This document shows, piece after piece, positions 36,661 to 49,492 of a stretch of 64,000 bases of DNA. How positions within the stretch are numbered: position 1 is the first letter of the stretch; every line of letters starts with the position of its first letter. The notes beneath the pieces are model-generated. The model saw only the letters and a program-made list of their open reading frames with translations. It searched no databases and was not told the DNA's origin. The translations under genes and the position numbers were made by a program. This DNA is from Phoebastria nigripes (taxonomy: Eukaryota; Chordata; Aves; Procellariiformes; Diomedeidae): the NCBI GenBank assembly GCA_035582835.1, contig JAYKAV010003110.1:665778-729777 (forward strand). The letters are read 5' to 3'.

Positions 36661-36939
36661 CTTTTAAAATTGGGTATCCCAAATGCTAGTGGTTACAAAC
36701 TCTGCAGTAGGCAAAACAATTCCCTGTTCCCTTACACAATTCTGTCAGGAAACCAGTTTGCCAGAGCACTGGTAGAAAACAAACACAAAAACGTGAATAT
36801 CATAGAAGTGAAGCTGGTAAACCACTAAAGTGAGGTGGGGATGATGATTGAGAGAAAAAAATCATAATCAGATGGAAAGCCTAGAATCCTAACGTAGGTA
36901 CCAAGCTCATGTCCTAAGGTAAGCAGTGTGAGTACAGTT

Positions 36940-37640
36940 TCAGCGTAGAGGGAGTTGGTGGGATACCTTCAGGACCTGACCTCAGTCTGATAGGATTTGT
37001 TTTCACTGATGCCTTGGATGAAGGAATAGGAAGTACTTACTTAGTTGTTACCTAGAGCTACTTGCAGCAGGGAAGGTCTGTGAGCACTTTAAATCATAGG
37101 GGTAGAATTCAAAATTATATTGATAAATTGAGGAAATAAAATATATACAATTCACTAAAGGGAAGTGCTAAACTTTGATGCAAAGATTTTAAATACTCGG
37201 TGAGAAGATGATCTAGGAGAAGCAGCATCTTGGGGTCATGGCAGTTCATAACAAGCTGAACGTGAGGCTAGTGTGGCGTGTTAATAAAAAAACAAAGATT
37301 GGATCATCATTCTGAGATGTGAAACGGGAGTCTTAAGTAAGTATGTGAGATCTAGAAACCTTGATCTAAAAGGAAAAAGTGAAAGAATTTGAGTTTTTTT
37401 GATCAAGGAAATCCTAATGAGAGGGATATAACTGTCTTTAAATGTGACAAGTGTTCCATGTCTTGCCTTGAGCTAGGGCAAAAAAATTGAAGAAAACCAC
37501 AACATCCCTTTTTCTCAGTCACATATGAGCATGTTTGGACACTGTGGAAGGTCAAACAAAATCTCTTTTGGGTACAAATAATGGCAACAGTTTCTTGAAT
37601 TGATTTAGACATGCTTCCCAATCTGTGTAATGAGCCAGTT
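36940..37640 (+). mobile_element. CR1 LINE relic
   Basis: Forward-oriented CR1 ORF2 to 3' region. Landmarks: gatgccttggatgaaggaat (37008-37027; the RT segment before the catalytic box), cagcatcttggggtcatggc (37223-37242), cataacaagctgaacgtgag (37247-37266), and gagagggatataactgtctt (37419-37438), which begins the ORF2 end. Similarity is clear but heavily diverged, with frame breaks. It faces the reverse-oriented CR1 some 700 bp downstream. Confidence 0.78.
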
Positions 37641-38108
37641 TGAGATGGTACTTATTTTATTGATTAAAAACATTCCTTTCATAAATATGCTAGTGTGCAT
37701 ATCTGCACTTTGTTCAACAGCTAGTGAAGTTAGCATTATGTACTGACATGTAACCTACTCATAAACACTAACTCTGTTCATAATACTTCACAAGTATGCA
37801 ATATTCATATTAGCATTATAATGCTAATACAGTAATCACGTTCTCTTTATGTATATACCGTGGCATCAGTGTAGCATGTAAGTGTAAACTGAATGTGTAT
37901 TAGAAGGGTGTGTTTTGGCATGGGTTTGGGCTTTAAGTTTATTTTGCACAAAGCAAAAGTCTGTAAGACTTGTCTTCAAATTATGGCACAACGTGACGTG
38001 GGAGATTATGTTAGAGGATCCTTCTATCTATGTTTCCCTTGTTTTCTGTAATGGTGATAGATGATGAAGTCCTAAAAGGTTGCTCTTGCATCTGAGCATC
38101 TGCTGCTC

Positions 38109-38182
38109 CTTTCTATTTGGTTATAACATTTGTCTTATGATATGCTTTCTATTTGGATATAATATATTTGTCTTATGAAATG
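38109..38182. repeat. 36-38-bp tandem duplication
   Basis: Copy 1 (38109-38144) and copy 2 (38145-38182) both start ctttctatttgg and end cttatga(t/a)atg. They differ by a few substitutions and a 2-bp insertion. Confidence 0.88.
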
Positions 38183-38361
38183 TTGTGCTTGGATTATTTA
38201 GAGTAGATACAAACAGAACTGTTTGGATTTGGGAGAAAGTGAATATTTGTAAAGATCTTTGGAACTGAATTACAAATATTTGCTATTAGATATAAATTGG
38301 TTCTCTGGTTTACTACTGTGTGAGGCTTTGGAAAAGATTAAATAAAGCTCAGGACTGCTTG

Positions 38362-38640
38362 AATCATGGAATTCAAACGTGGAAAAGACCAGTTAGATCA
38401 TCCAAACTTTCTGCTCATATACAGTGAATCTCCACAGTTTATTTTATAGTCTTCTGCTTTGTTCCGTTATAAAAGTCAAAAGCTAGTGGGTTTCTGCCAT
38501 CTACCCAGTGAGACTGTTCTATGGCTTAATACACTTGGCTTTTAGGAAGATTTTCACGATGATGTGTATGTTCGTTCTTTAACCTCATCCTAGTGCTTCT
38601 CATTGTTCCTTCATGTTTCTGGTTAAGTGGATACAAGTTT
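38362..38640 (-). mobile_element. CR1 LINE 3' relic, reverse orientation
   Basis: The left end aatcatggaattcaaacgtg (38362-38381), then gaaaagaccagttagatcat, is the reverse-complement 3' end of an older CR1 subfamily. Text such as ccagtgagactgttctatgg (38505-38524) fits the adjoining consensus. The right limit is vague. Confidence 0.75.
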
Positions 38641-40357
38641 TCTAGCTGTAATTAGACCATCTTAAGTGGTCCTTTGCAACTATAGCATGATGTTCCTGAA
38701 TATCAGTGGAGAATCTATATGTATTTGCCTAGACTTCTGCTATTCTTTGTATCTCTTAAGCTGTGAGAGTGCTAATCAGTCTTCAGCTTTGCATCACTGG
38801 ACAGTGCCTGGAACAGACTAGATAGGTGAATAGCATACCTCAGCAGCAGTCTTCTCTTGCTGTCTCTCTTTGCCTCTTTTCAGGACATCTGGGTATGATG
38901 TTGGATAGGATACCAGAATTTTTGTGGTTAAAAATTGGATGCCTGCATATACCAAAGCTAGATGGAAGTCATAGACTGCAAAGGTAGCAAGTTTATAAAA
39001 ATGTGGGCAGATTTCTTTGCAAGTTCAGTTTTGAACTGAGGACTGATCAGGGCGTAGCTGTTGGTGTATAAAGCAAAGTCTGTTCCTTCTTTATGTAAGA
39101 AAGGTGTGTTTTTTGGCAAGTGAAGTGCTCAATAATCAATATGCCTCTAAAAATCAAATTTTTGTATTTGCCAAGCTACCTGAGTATTATAGGTGGTGAG
39201 AGACAGCTTTTAAATAACAGCTGGGTAATAGTGATCAAAAGAAAGCTGAAGCAGTGCTGTCTAGAAAGATGGATCACTGCATCCAATCTGTATTTGTTCA
39301 GTGGTTATGAAACTGATACCTCTGGAAGTTATTTGAATGTGTTAAGTGGAAGGGTTAAAAGAATTTGAGCTATAAGCTTAAGGGAGGTTTGTAGAATAAA
39401 ACCAAGTTTTGTAATTCTGTTGAATGCTTATGAAGTAAAAAACCTTAGACCTGTGCCTCTAGATTCTAGTCCTGCACTCGGATACCCTCTGCAACCCCCT
39501 TCTGCTTCTGCAAAGCCTGAGAAACATAGGCAGGGATTCAGAGAATGATGTAGGTCTTAATGGAAGATTAGGGCCTGAGCTGCTTTATCCATCATTCTGA
39601 AGTACTTCTACCAATAGCTATCATCAGAATTTGCCTTGTCTTTCAAAATTATCATGATTCCTTTACTTTAGTGGTGCGTTTTGTAAAAAATCTCAGTGGC
39701 TTGATCACCAAATGGTCTACAGAAATCTAGAAACAAAACTTTATTTGAACTTTTGGTAGAAACGACAATATTTTGATGATTTGCCCCACAGCTGATTTTG
39801 ACGCTTTCCTTTTATATCTTTAATTACATGGAATACCCACTGATACGGGAGATGTGGCTCAGCAGAGGCAGTGAGAGCAGAGCACTAGGTCAGCCATTGT
39901 CTTGGGTAACTGATGGATTTTACTTACTGTGGGTTGCATCCTGGCTGTTACATCAGTTGTAGTTTCCTGACGCTGGTTTTGCAACACAATAGTGTAAAAG
40001 AAGAGCCGTAGTTGTATATATTTGGAGAGGAAAGAATGAAGGGAAGCATAGTGCCATCAGTGATAGTTGCAATTGGTAATAATAGTCATAGGGTGTGGGA
40101 GATAGTCTGGCACATTGACTTCTGTATGTCTAGTGCTGACAGTCTGCAAGATGTAGCATGTTCACTGGCCTCTCTGTACAGCATCAGTAGGGAAGGAGAG
40201 CTCCCTGCACCTGTGCCCCTTGTATGAGACTCCCAAACACTGAACAGAACGTGGACTTTTGGTTCCTCTTTTTCTGAGATGAATTATTTTGTAAATAGCA
40301 GCTGCATATAAAGAAAACAACCAGTTTGGTTTCAGTTGCATTCAAGCAAAAGGGAAG

Positions 40358-40382
40358 AAAAAAAAAAAACAAAACCAAACAC
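40358..40382. repeat. A/C-only tract
   Basis: An A-run of 12 followed by caaaaccaaacac. Same type as the longer tract at 59405-59538. Confidence 0.8.
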
Positions 40383-40914
40383 GTTTCTACAGTTGAAACA
40401 GAAACAAAGGAATTATTTTCAGTTCCTGTCAAAGGAAATTTGTCCTGTCTAGACAAATTCTAGAAAAGCAATGAAAATGTTAAAAGGGTGAGAGAGACTG
40501 TTTTTACTTGCAGAAGATGATGACTTGTAGAGAGGTGAAATGGGTGCTCTCACAGGTGAGGTGGAGAAACGAGGCAGCAACTGAAGAGTCGTTGTGGAGT
40601 GGTCAAGTTTTTTTGTTTAAATACTGTAATTCTTGTGAGGAAGTTGATTTGACTGAATGTGTATGTGTATATATGTAAAAAGCAACTGGCAGAAAAGAGA
40701 CTAGGAAAAAGATGTGGAAGACAGAATTTTTGCAGCTATAGACTAAAAAACAGTCTTTCTGCCCCTATGTGGCATTGTGCACATGTAAAAGTAATTTAAA
40801 AAAACATTAATTTGCAGTTTCTGTAACTGTAACTACAAGTTATGAGTAATAGGCGAGTGTACACATATTACTATAACAATAATATGCCCAGATCATTTCT
40901 TATACTGTGTATTT

Positions 40915-40951
40915 AAAAAACAAAACAAAAAACCACCAACCAAAACACACC
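40915..40951. repeat. A/C-only tract
   Basis: 37 nt of only A and C, with caaaac and ccaccaacc words. Same type as the tract at 59405-59538. Confidence 0.85.
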
Positions 40952-41999
40952 GAACTTTATGTGATTATTTGGAATGTGGTAAAGGTTAGTCCATTAAACA
41001 GCACATTATTATTTGTTCTGTTAAGAGAATAAACCTGTTGAACTGGAAGAAAGCAAATTTGTTCTTTCTTATTTATGTGATGGAGCTGTCTTAAATTAGT
41101 AACCAACGAGACTCAGCCTTTTAAAGGAATGAGTTTACTGATGAAAAATGACGTGTGTTTGTTTCCGCTATGCCATGTTAACTTTATGGGTTAAATTGAT
41201 CTCTTAAAATAGCAGCAAGCCATGGTTAGAAGAAACATTTTTTTCCCCGCCTATTTTGGAAAGTGACAAATGCTGCAGTGCTACTTGGGGATCTACAACG
41301 GTAGTTCATGTAACTAAAATCATAATACTAGAATCAGTTCTTAGGTTGTTTTGGTTTTAATTAAAAATAATTTACTTTACCCTCTTCTTGAAAAATAATT
41401 CTGTCCTTTTTGTGAAGGACAAGTACCATGTTGCTGGTTTTCTCATGTCCTATACCTTGTGTGTGTGTGCTTACGCAGTTTTTTTCTTGTTTAGCATTGA
41501 AGCCTGGAGCATAACATCATGTGTTGAACACTGTCCAATGTGAACAGTGGCATTTTGCATATTTTTTTGTAGTATCAGTTTAAATGACTACACAGAATAC
41601 AGGACTGTAGACAAATAGGTCTTATTTTACTTAATTTATTTTGCAACAGATCAAGATGTAAGGGAAATATGAGTGTGCGGGTTCTCCTGACTATGTCTGT
41701 GAAACCCCACTGACAGCGCTGGGTTGCTATCGGTGGGATTGCAGAGGTGTAATTTGAGTATACTTAAGAAGTTGAATAGATGAAGCCAATAATGTCCCAG
41801 TGGTCCTTTGAATTTGGCCCCATGAAATTAATTTCCACCTCAGCTTGTACACAGAATAAATTAATTCATACAAACCCAGTACTGCTCTTCTATAATCTGT
41901 GTAATTGCTTGTTTATTCCAGCACCTGGTAGGTCTCTTTATCTTTGAACTGTTGTGCTCTGCAATATTAACTTGTCTAAGGCTGTAAAATTAAAAGTTA

Positions 42000-42480
42000 C
42001 TTAAGGATTTTATTGAGCTGAAGCGATTGTGTTTTCCAGCCATAGAGGGTTTGTTTACTTAGCAGTGATTCAACCCCACCCAGTTGTCAGGCCAGCCCAA
42101 GCTGTTATCACACAATAGGACTTGGTGTTTGACCATAACTGCACGTCTTGCTCAACAGGCAATCAGCATTTTAATTAGTGATTAAAGGAAAGTCATTGTA
42201 CTCTAGCTGCTTTATCACAATAGCCTAATAATTTTGTGTTGAATAAATAGATAATGCAAAAGGGAAACCTCCCCTCATAATGTTGTTGTCATTAAGGGCT
42301 CTTTTACTCATTTGTGTATGTATTAAAATACACATGACATGAACAGAGGTAATTATAATTACTACAGTTTTTTTTGGCAGATTAGCTGACACTTTTTTCA
42401 TTATAAACCTTTTCCTTTATAATGCCACTCCAAAATTAATGCAGTATTTTAAAGTTCAAATAAAGGTAAGTAGTGGTGGC
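42000..42480. promoter_or_regulatory. Candidate conserved non-coding element
   Basis: Repeat-free text rich in transcription-factor-like words: ttatca (GATA) at 42105-42110 and within tttatcacaa at 42211-42220, taattag (homeodomain) at 42172-42178, and the repeated attataattac type near 42351-42364. It lies 0.6-1.1 kb upstream of the microexon candidate at 43105. A possible intronic enhancer, by inference only. Confidence 0.27.
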
Positions 42481-43104
42481 TCTGGCTCACCAAGGTGTGT
42501 GGATGTGAATGATTGATTTGCTGTGTGCATCACTGGAATTAGGTAACTTGCATCATGACTGTGATGTACTGTGTAATTGATGCAAGCCCTTTCATAGCAT
42601 TCTGAGATTGAAATCAATATTTATTTGGAGTGCAACAAATGTAATAAGCTGCATTTCTTGTGTAAGCATTGGTCTAGCTCCATTTTTAGTTCAGTTTTGT
42701 AGAAGATCGTTCAGAAGCAACTGATACATGTTTTGGTATGGTTAAAGAATTAGTTAAGAGGATACAAACAAGATATAGAAAACAATCCAGTCTGAAGCTA
42801 TGAGTGCACAGAGTTAACATTCTTTTTATTATGAAAGGATTGACACTTTATTCATAATTTTGTTTATTTACTACTACAAATATTCTTCATCTGCGTATCA
42901 CATAGGTGGGAATTATGTGTCACTAAGCTTCACTATGCTTTTAGCTATACTAACAATGAATGTCAGTTACTAAAACATGTAATAGTTTGGAGACAGTTAA
43001 GAAAAATCTCGCCTTCTATGTACCCAAGAGATAGATTTTTCTCAGAGTAAACAGGTTATTGCAAAACTATACTGCTGTAAATACAAAATTTTATTTATTT
43101 ACAG

Positions 43105-43137
43105 CAAGGATGCACCTTTGATGCTTGGGAAGACTTG
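43105..43137 (+). other. Candidate 33-nt microexon
   Basis: Seen: an acceptor with a T-rich run, ttttatttatttacag, ends at 43104. Then come 33 nt, followed at once by the donor gtatga (43138-43143), whose +5 base is G. The insert length is a multiple of three. Frame 1 reads QGCTFDAWEDL; frame 2 is also open (KDAPLMLGKT); frame 3 has a stop. Known: microexons of 3-51 nt are frequent in large neuronal genes and are usually in-frame. Inferred: this may be an alternative microexon of a gene whose intron fills the window. I cannot name the gene, and a chance AG...GT pair is quite possible. Conservation of the 33 nt and both splice sites in other birds would settle it. Confidence 0.3.
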
Positions 43138-43724
43138 GTATGAGGTTTTTCTGTTTCTTTGTTTTTTCTTTTGAATAAAAGCACTCTAACTTGTAATGAA
43201 CTCAACCATTTCTAACTCAGAAATTATAGGGCATGGTAGCTAAAGGGACATTGTCAAATGGATTATTTTGGGTACTTTGCAAAGGATTTATACACCCAGT
43301 TTTGATTACTTAGAATAGGGATTTGGGAGTGCAGTGCCGACTGTCATCAATGTTTGCTTTGCTAAGTGTTATGTTCAGGTATTAAGGCTCAGAGAACTGT
43401 GAGGGCAGGGACTTTTTGCGGTCCCATTGCTTCACAATGTGCTTTTGAAGCATTACAGTTCTTGTTTTTAAGAGTCAGCACCCACTCCATGCTCTCTTGA
43501 TACACTCCTAGTAATCCTCTCTGCAGACAACTTTGGCATGTTGAAACAACAAGCTTACCCACACCTGACTTGATAAAAGGAGCTCTGAAATAGATGCAGT
43601 GGTAATTTGCCACTAGATTTTTAGAAGTTGTGTTAAACCATTTTGCATGTTATGTGCTTGAAGGTATCAGAAGTATTATGGGAACCATATAAGAGACAGC
43701 TTTCATGCACAGTTGTTTTGTGCC

Positions 43725-43742
43725 TTTTTTTTTTTTTTTTTT
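43725..43742. repeat. T18 homopolymer
   Basis: Followed by a C-rich pyrimidine stretch (43747-43780). Confidence 0.95.
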
Positions 43743-46468
43743 GGCCATCCTTCCTTCCCTGCCCCTCTCCCGCCTCCCCTAACAGGTGAAGTCCACAGAA
43801 GACACATTTAGACTTTTTTGGTGTTGAAGTAGGAGTTAACTGCTACTGAATTTTTTTTTTCCCCAAAGGTGATTGTTAGTGGGATTGTGAGGCCTGAATT
43901 ACTAACACGTGTTGCTTTAGAGGCTTTTTGAAATACCCATGCAAATACCTTAAATGCTCAGAGGAGAGGGGAAATTAAATATTTCATGTAAAGACTGGAT
44001 GGCCAGCATGAGGGTTGTGAACAGTAATGGAGACAGACCAGGCACACAAATTCTTGTTAGACTGGAGATAGAAAGGGAGGTTGTTAACTCCACCTATATA
44101 GATTTAGAAATGTTGGCTTTAGTTTACAGACTCTTTTTCTTTCAGTAACTGGAAGTCTTTCAAAACTTCCCTTCAGTATGGAGGGAGCCTAGACTGCCTC
44201 CCTATTTTGTTCCATGGTAACATGCAACTTTAATTCATGTGTAAATAAATAATATGCCATGAGTTGTGCTTTATTCTGTGTAGTAGGATTTTTCAGTGAA
44301 CAAAAAAAGTTTAACAAATCTGAGAATTTTTTTTTTAACCTGCTTGTCTTTGAAACTTAAATAGCACTTTAAATGTATTTGTAATATGTAGCTTAATGGG
44401 AAAAATATATATGGAATAGATGAGGTACCAGTGCTAAAAGTTGCTGAGCCATAATCCCTCTTCCTCATAGGTTTGTATTCCCAACAACTGAATTATCTTG
44501 GTAAATGTCAAGTCCACACGTAGGGTGCTCCCATAATTACAGTACTGTTGAAATATTACATCCATATAATTGTATCTAACAATATTTATGAGGTAAGTCA
44601 CATAGCAACATATTGAGTGATTGGTAGTTCACATAGCAATGCCTTACAGCTGTCCAATATAGAAAATTTTGGGTACAAATCTGAGCCTTAGTTGTCAGAT
44701 CTAACAAAACCAGAACAATCAAAAGATAATGGCTTTACAGCTACAGACATCAGCTCATGTATGGAAGTATGCACATCCTAACCCAAACTCTTATTTTGCT
44801 TCTTCCACATATCTTCCTATTTGTTCTGTGTCAGGTTTGACCAGACGTCCACAGGAGTGCCAGTGCCAGAGCTCTCAGCTGCTGGGCTGCCAGCCTCCAG
44901 CGTGGCCACCAGACCTGCTGTGATCTGGTATCTATCAAAGCTATGGACCATCATTGACAAGAAGCAATCTGGAGGTTTCAGAAAAAGATCTGCCTGTGGT
45001 AGTCATTTCAGTTGTAAATGTTAGGAGGTCAAAACCATTTTTTGGGGAGCTGAGACACAATGTTAGCATTAATCTTGAATTCAAAGGTGGCCTCTGACAT
45101 CACTTTTGGAACATATCTTTCTTTCAGTACAAAGTGCTAACTGATCTCCACACCCACCCACCCCCACCTCCCCTTATGTATTATATTTTAGCCTGTTTTT
45201 TAAGTTAGCTGTACTTTTTCAGATTGCTAGAGAAAATGTTTTTCTGCCTTCTGCTGCTGGGGATGTTAGTGTTGCCAGCTGTTTACAATTGTATCCTCTT
45301 GTACTTGTTGTATTAGAACAACGCTCTCTGAGACATGATCAATTTATATGCATTTGGAGAGTGACAGGTGAGTTAAGGCGTTTTTAATGAGAGGATTCAC
45401 AGGGAGAATGATGTTGGCCCATTTTGGTACAATGGCAAATCTCCCTTTCTTGCTGGAAAAAGTACTGGAAGAGTAGGAAAAAAAAATACTTGAAGTTCTG
45501 TACAGAAGGACAAAACCAGACTTGAAGTCAGTCTTAATAATTTTATGCTTGCTATCCAACTTGTCTCTGTTCTTCTCGCACACTGTAGAAAAAATCCCAA
45601 GAAAAGAGAAGTCAAGTCTCTTGTGAATGACACTCATAAATGTGAAGTGCAGTCATGTGTCGGGCTTTTACATTGTCCTTGTTAGTGAAACAGTGATGGG
45701 TGGAGATTTTTCCTGTGTAATAACAGGGGTGAGTTACTGTAGTCACTACTACCACCATAAAAGTGTAATTCTAAAATACATTATACAAAACAGTACTAAA
45801 ACTATGTGGTGCTACTGTGATTCCTGTAATATTTGTGATAGCAGTTGGGTGCTCTGTTGTGCCTGGCTCCATCAGCTGTGCTGTGTCTCTTTCTTCCCAG
45901 TCTTGCCTTTAGCTGAAGCAATGCCCTGTGGGTGGAGTGGGTCAGGAGGGAAATGAGTAAGGGAAGAGCACTGCCGGGAGAGGTGGGCCTTTATTCCAAA
46001 CTAAGAGGACAGAGCTGTCCTGGAAGTAGATAACACTGAGGACATAGATCCTATATGCTTAAGAGTGAGAGACAGGGAGGTTGGGGAAGGAAATGGGGGC
46101 CATGCTTTGTGCTGCACACCTCCATGATGAAGACCCCCAGACACAGATCCTGTATAGGTGATGCATAGGTCACCATTTCGGAACAACCAGATTGTGGGCT
46201 GGAAAGTTGAAGGGTGAAAGATACCTGCTAGGATGTGTGGTCCCCTGAATTTCCACTGACTTTTTTCCCCAGCCCAGTAAATTATTGTCTGACAACTATT
46301 CTTTTCAGTTGGTAGTTCATTTTCATATTGCTTAAAGGCTAAGAAATATCTCTGTACTGCAGAAAGCAGCTGTGCATCTGGGAGAGGTTTTAGTGTTGGT
46401 GGATTTACTTGCAGTCCAAGGATCAGTTATCTCCCTCATGAACAGTGTGACAAGCTCATTTTTTAAAG

Positions 46469-46482
46469 AAAAAAAAAAAAAA
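46469..46482. repeat. A14 homopolymer
   Basis: A simple A-run inside a short open frame on each strand. No element recognised. Confidence 0.9.
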
Positions 46483-47000
46483 GTTGGTATGAAGCTTGGC
46501 ATGATATTTGCAATGACCGTTAGCCAAACTATTGCTGAATTGCATATATTTCTCTGCTCCTTTCCTTTGGCTTGAGGTTTTGATGTAATGAGCAACTTCT
46601 CCTGTAACACTGTAAATAAAGCAAAGTCCTCTCTACTGTCATCACTAATAGTATACTAGCTGTATTATATAATATGTTATATGTGCATAATCAATTAATC
46701 AATACCTGTGAAAGCAAGATGGGCACTACATCATGGAGCTTTCCTAACAATGGAATTTCTAAACCAGTCGTTTAGATAGTTTTCCAATAACTGTTTTGTA
46801 CCTTTAATACTGTAATCACTTCTGGCAGATGTAAATATATGACTCTTATGCTCTTTATAATACCTCTAAAATTAGTTTAATAGTAACGTGATACTTCTAT
46901 CAAGTAGTATCATGATAGGTTTTAGCATCATGAGTCAAATGTCACTCTCCATTCCTGTCTGCTGGATGACACGTGTGTAGAGGGGGGGTTTGTTGTTGTC

Positions 47001-47021
47001 TTTTTTTTTTTTTTTTTTTTT
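47001..47021. repeat. T21 homopolymer
   Basis: Preceded by a run of seven G and gttgttg. Confidence 0.95.
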
Positions 47022-48194
47022 AAGTCATTCACATGTGACTTAAGTGTCTCTTAATTGGTGACCTACTTCCTCTGCAAATATCAGAGAAGAGCAGGCTTGT
47101 AGACTCCTGTTGTCTCCTTCCTGTTCTGGTCTTTTGTAATGTTGTTCCTCCTGTTGTGTATTCCCGCTGAGATTAAACGTAGTGGCAATATGCCAATCCA
47201 TTTTGGAGAACCTGCCAATTTGGGAGTGGGGTGTTCGTTGTGATGTGGTCTGTGCCCTTCCTTCCTAAATGGTAAATAGGTAACTTCTAACTACCTGACT
47301 TAGCTAGTTCATGCTGAGTTCCAGATCTTATTTCTATTACATAGTTGTACCATCCTGGTTGGTAGTGGCTTGGCTTGCTGTGAGGCAAGGGGATCAGTTT
47401 TCTTCAGCCTCTTAGTCAGTTTTATGACTTCTCTTTTTCTAGTGTATGAGCACATGGACAGAAAACCCATTATATTTTTGGCACTGTAAGAAGGTAGCTG
47501 CAAGAATTTTTGCAGTTAACAGAATAAGATCTTGAGAACCCTTAAATTATGGAAATGTTATAGTGTTTTTTTTTAATAGGCAGCACTGTTGATGTCAAGT
47601 TACAAGGCAGTGTATATTTCCATGCACAGTATTTTGTAGCAATCTGTACATATTAGCTGTTTAGAATCCTTTTGCAAACATGTGGATTCCCAGTAGTCCT
47701 TTCCCACTGTAGTTATTAATGCAGCCACTACTTATCACTGGTGCTATTATCCAGAATTATCACCAGTTAATAAACACGTTATCCTCCTAAGCTAAACTTT
47801 AACAATGTAGGTTTTATTAATAAAAATAGACCTATAAATGGTATAAAACATATAAGCTAGTTACAGATCTATTAATAATATATAATACAATAATATGTAA
47901 TTTATTTTTTTAACATTAATAGAAATGTTCCTAGCCACTTGTCATAGAAAAATGTTTTTTTCCAGCTTCAGGTTATTACTGTTCTCATAAAAGTCAGAGG
48001 ACCTACTTGGAAATGAGGATCCTCTCTATAAAATGTATAAACCACAATAGGAAAATATAGTCATATATTCTAATGGAGCTGACATGATGCTAGTTAGTAC
48101 TTCATATCAGAATGCCTCCTCCTGGACCTAAGGCATAGACACAAATTAGTTTTACAACTAAATGTTTGCAATATACAAAACAAAGTTGTTTGGC

Positions 48195-48211
48195 TTTTTT
48201 TTTTTTTTTTT
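48195..48211. repeat. T17 homopolymer
   Basis: A simple T-run. Confidence 0.95.
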
Positions 48212-48862
48212 AAAGTGTACATCTGAACAATTTACTGTATTTATATTTTTATTTTAATGAATTTGAGATTCTTTACTTAGATTCTGTCCACTTGGTTTGG
48301 GTTGAACCAAAGCCTGCGGTGGGGGGGTTCCTTTTATTAAATTGTAAGTACGTCGTCACTCTGGCTTCTCTGAAAATGCATTTGTTGTCCCTTAAATCCA
48401 GCAGTCACTGTTAAACTTCCTTTGTTTCCAGTTTGCATTTTTTGACATGCTGCAAATCCAGTAAGGTCTTATGACATCCATTCTACACAAACTTCTTCAG
48501 ATCTGAATTATCACTCTTCTATAAAATATGTTTTATCTGTGTTTGTAGAACCCTCTCTTAATCCTCTAGTTTCTCATTTTACATACAGAGAGGTTTCACG
48601 TCATAGGCACCCTGGCTAGGATAACGCTTTCAAGATTTCTTAATGATTATCGTATTGTAAACTGTCAAATGGCATTATTTTTGGCAGGCAGTAATGCAAC
48701 TGTCTTTCTAATTAAGTTTTGTAACTTCATAAGCATAGAGTTCACTTATATGGGAACTAGAACTGAAAGAGTGGACTTTGTTGTTACTCGGTTATTTTGA
48801 TCCAAGTCTGCATGTTGCCAGTCTTACCTGGTGTAAGAATATGCTTGGTGAAACCAACCAGC

Positions 48863-49044
48863 TTGGTTGGTTTTTGATTCTTGTGGTGGTGTTTTGTTTT
48901 GGGGTTTGATTGGTTGGTTTTGGGGTTTTTTTGTTGTGTGTGGGTTATTGGTTTTTTTGGGGTGGTTTTTTTGTGGTGTGTGGGGTGGCTCTTTTTTTTT
49001 TTTTTTTTTGTGTTGGGGTGGTTCTGGAGTGGGTTTTTTTTTGG
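48863..49044. repeat. G/T-rich low-complexity tract
   Basis: About 180 nt, nearly all G and T, with ggttggtttt and ttggggtttt words and an embedded T18 run (48992-49009). Multiple GGGG runs could form a G-quadruplex on the + strand. The 134-codon and 64-codon open frames here (F/W/G/V-rich) are artefacts of this composition. Confidence 0.88.
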
Positions 49045-49471
49045 CTTGTTTGATGTTGTTTCAGCTCCAGGTTAGAGATACAGGAAAAGCTCTTCAAAAA
49101 ACTTCTAATTCATGGTATATTTCCAATGACAAGTGCACAGTGTCATTTTTGGAGCCAAATCATGGGCGTTTGTGGAGTAGATGGTGGGTCCACTTCTTTG
49201 AGCTGGTTTCACGAATATATTTTGATGCAGCAATATTTCATTCAGGTGGTTGGTGTTTTCTCTTTCACTGATCAAAACAGACTGACCACACAGCAAAGCA
49301 GCAAGCTGCACAGTGTTGGTGAGAAAACAGTGCAGTGGGGAGAAATGAAAAAGTCATCTATACATTGACTAGTCACTGTGTGTGCATGTGGGCATTGCAT
49401 GGTTGACTTGCTAGACGTCTTTCATATAGAACATGTCATTTCTTACAACCCATTTTTTGGTTCTTGTAATG

Positions 49472-49492
49472 TGCTGTATTACAAATACAGCA
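49472..49492. other. Perfect 9-bp hairpin
   Basis: Arms tgctgtatt and aatacagca separated by aca. Short and not terminator-like for RNA polymerase II. The flanks do not extend the pairing well, so a microRNA precursor is unlikely. Confidence 0.5.

Larger units (their letters stand above)
38645..41990. other. Non-coding stretch
   Basis: No gene or sizeable repeat recognised. Short A/C-rich tracts at 40358-40382 and 40915-40951 are the only clear simple repeats. Open frames at 39120-39368 (+) and 40184-40456 (-) have no known domain and no supporting context. Confidence 0.45.

Noticed and set aside
48867..49271. 134-codon open frame rich in Phe, Trp, Gly and Val
   Set aside because: Direct consequence of the G/T-only tract.
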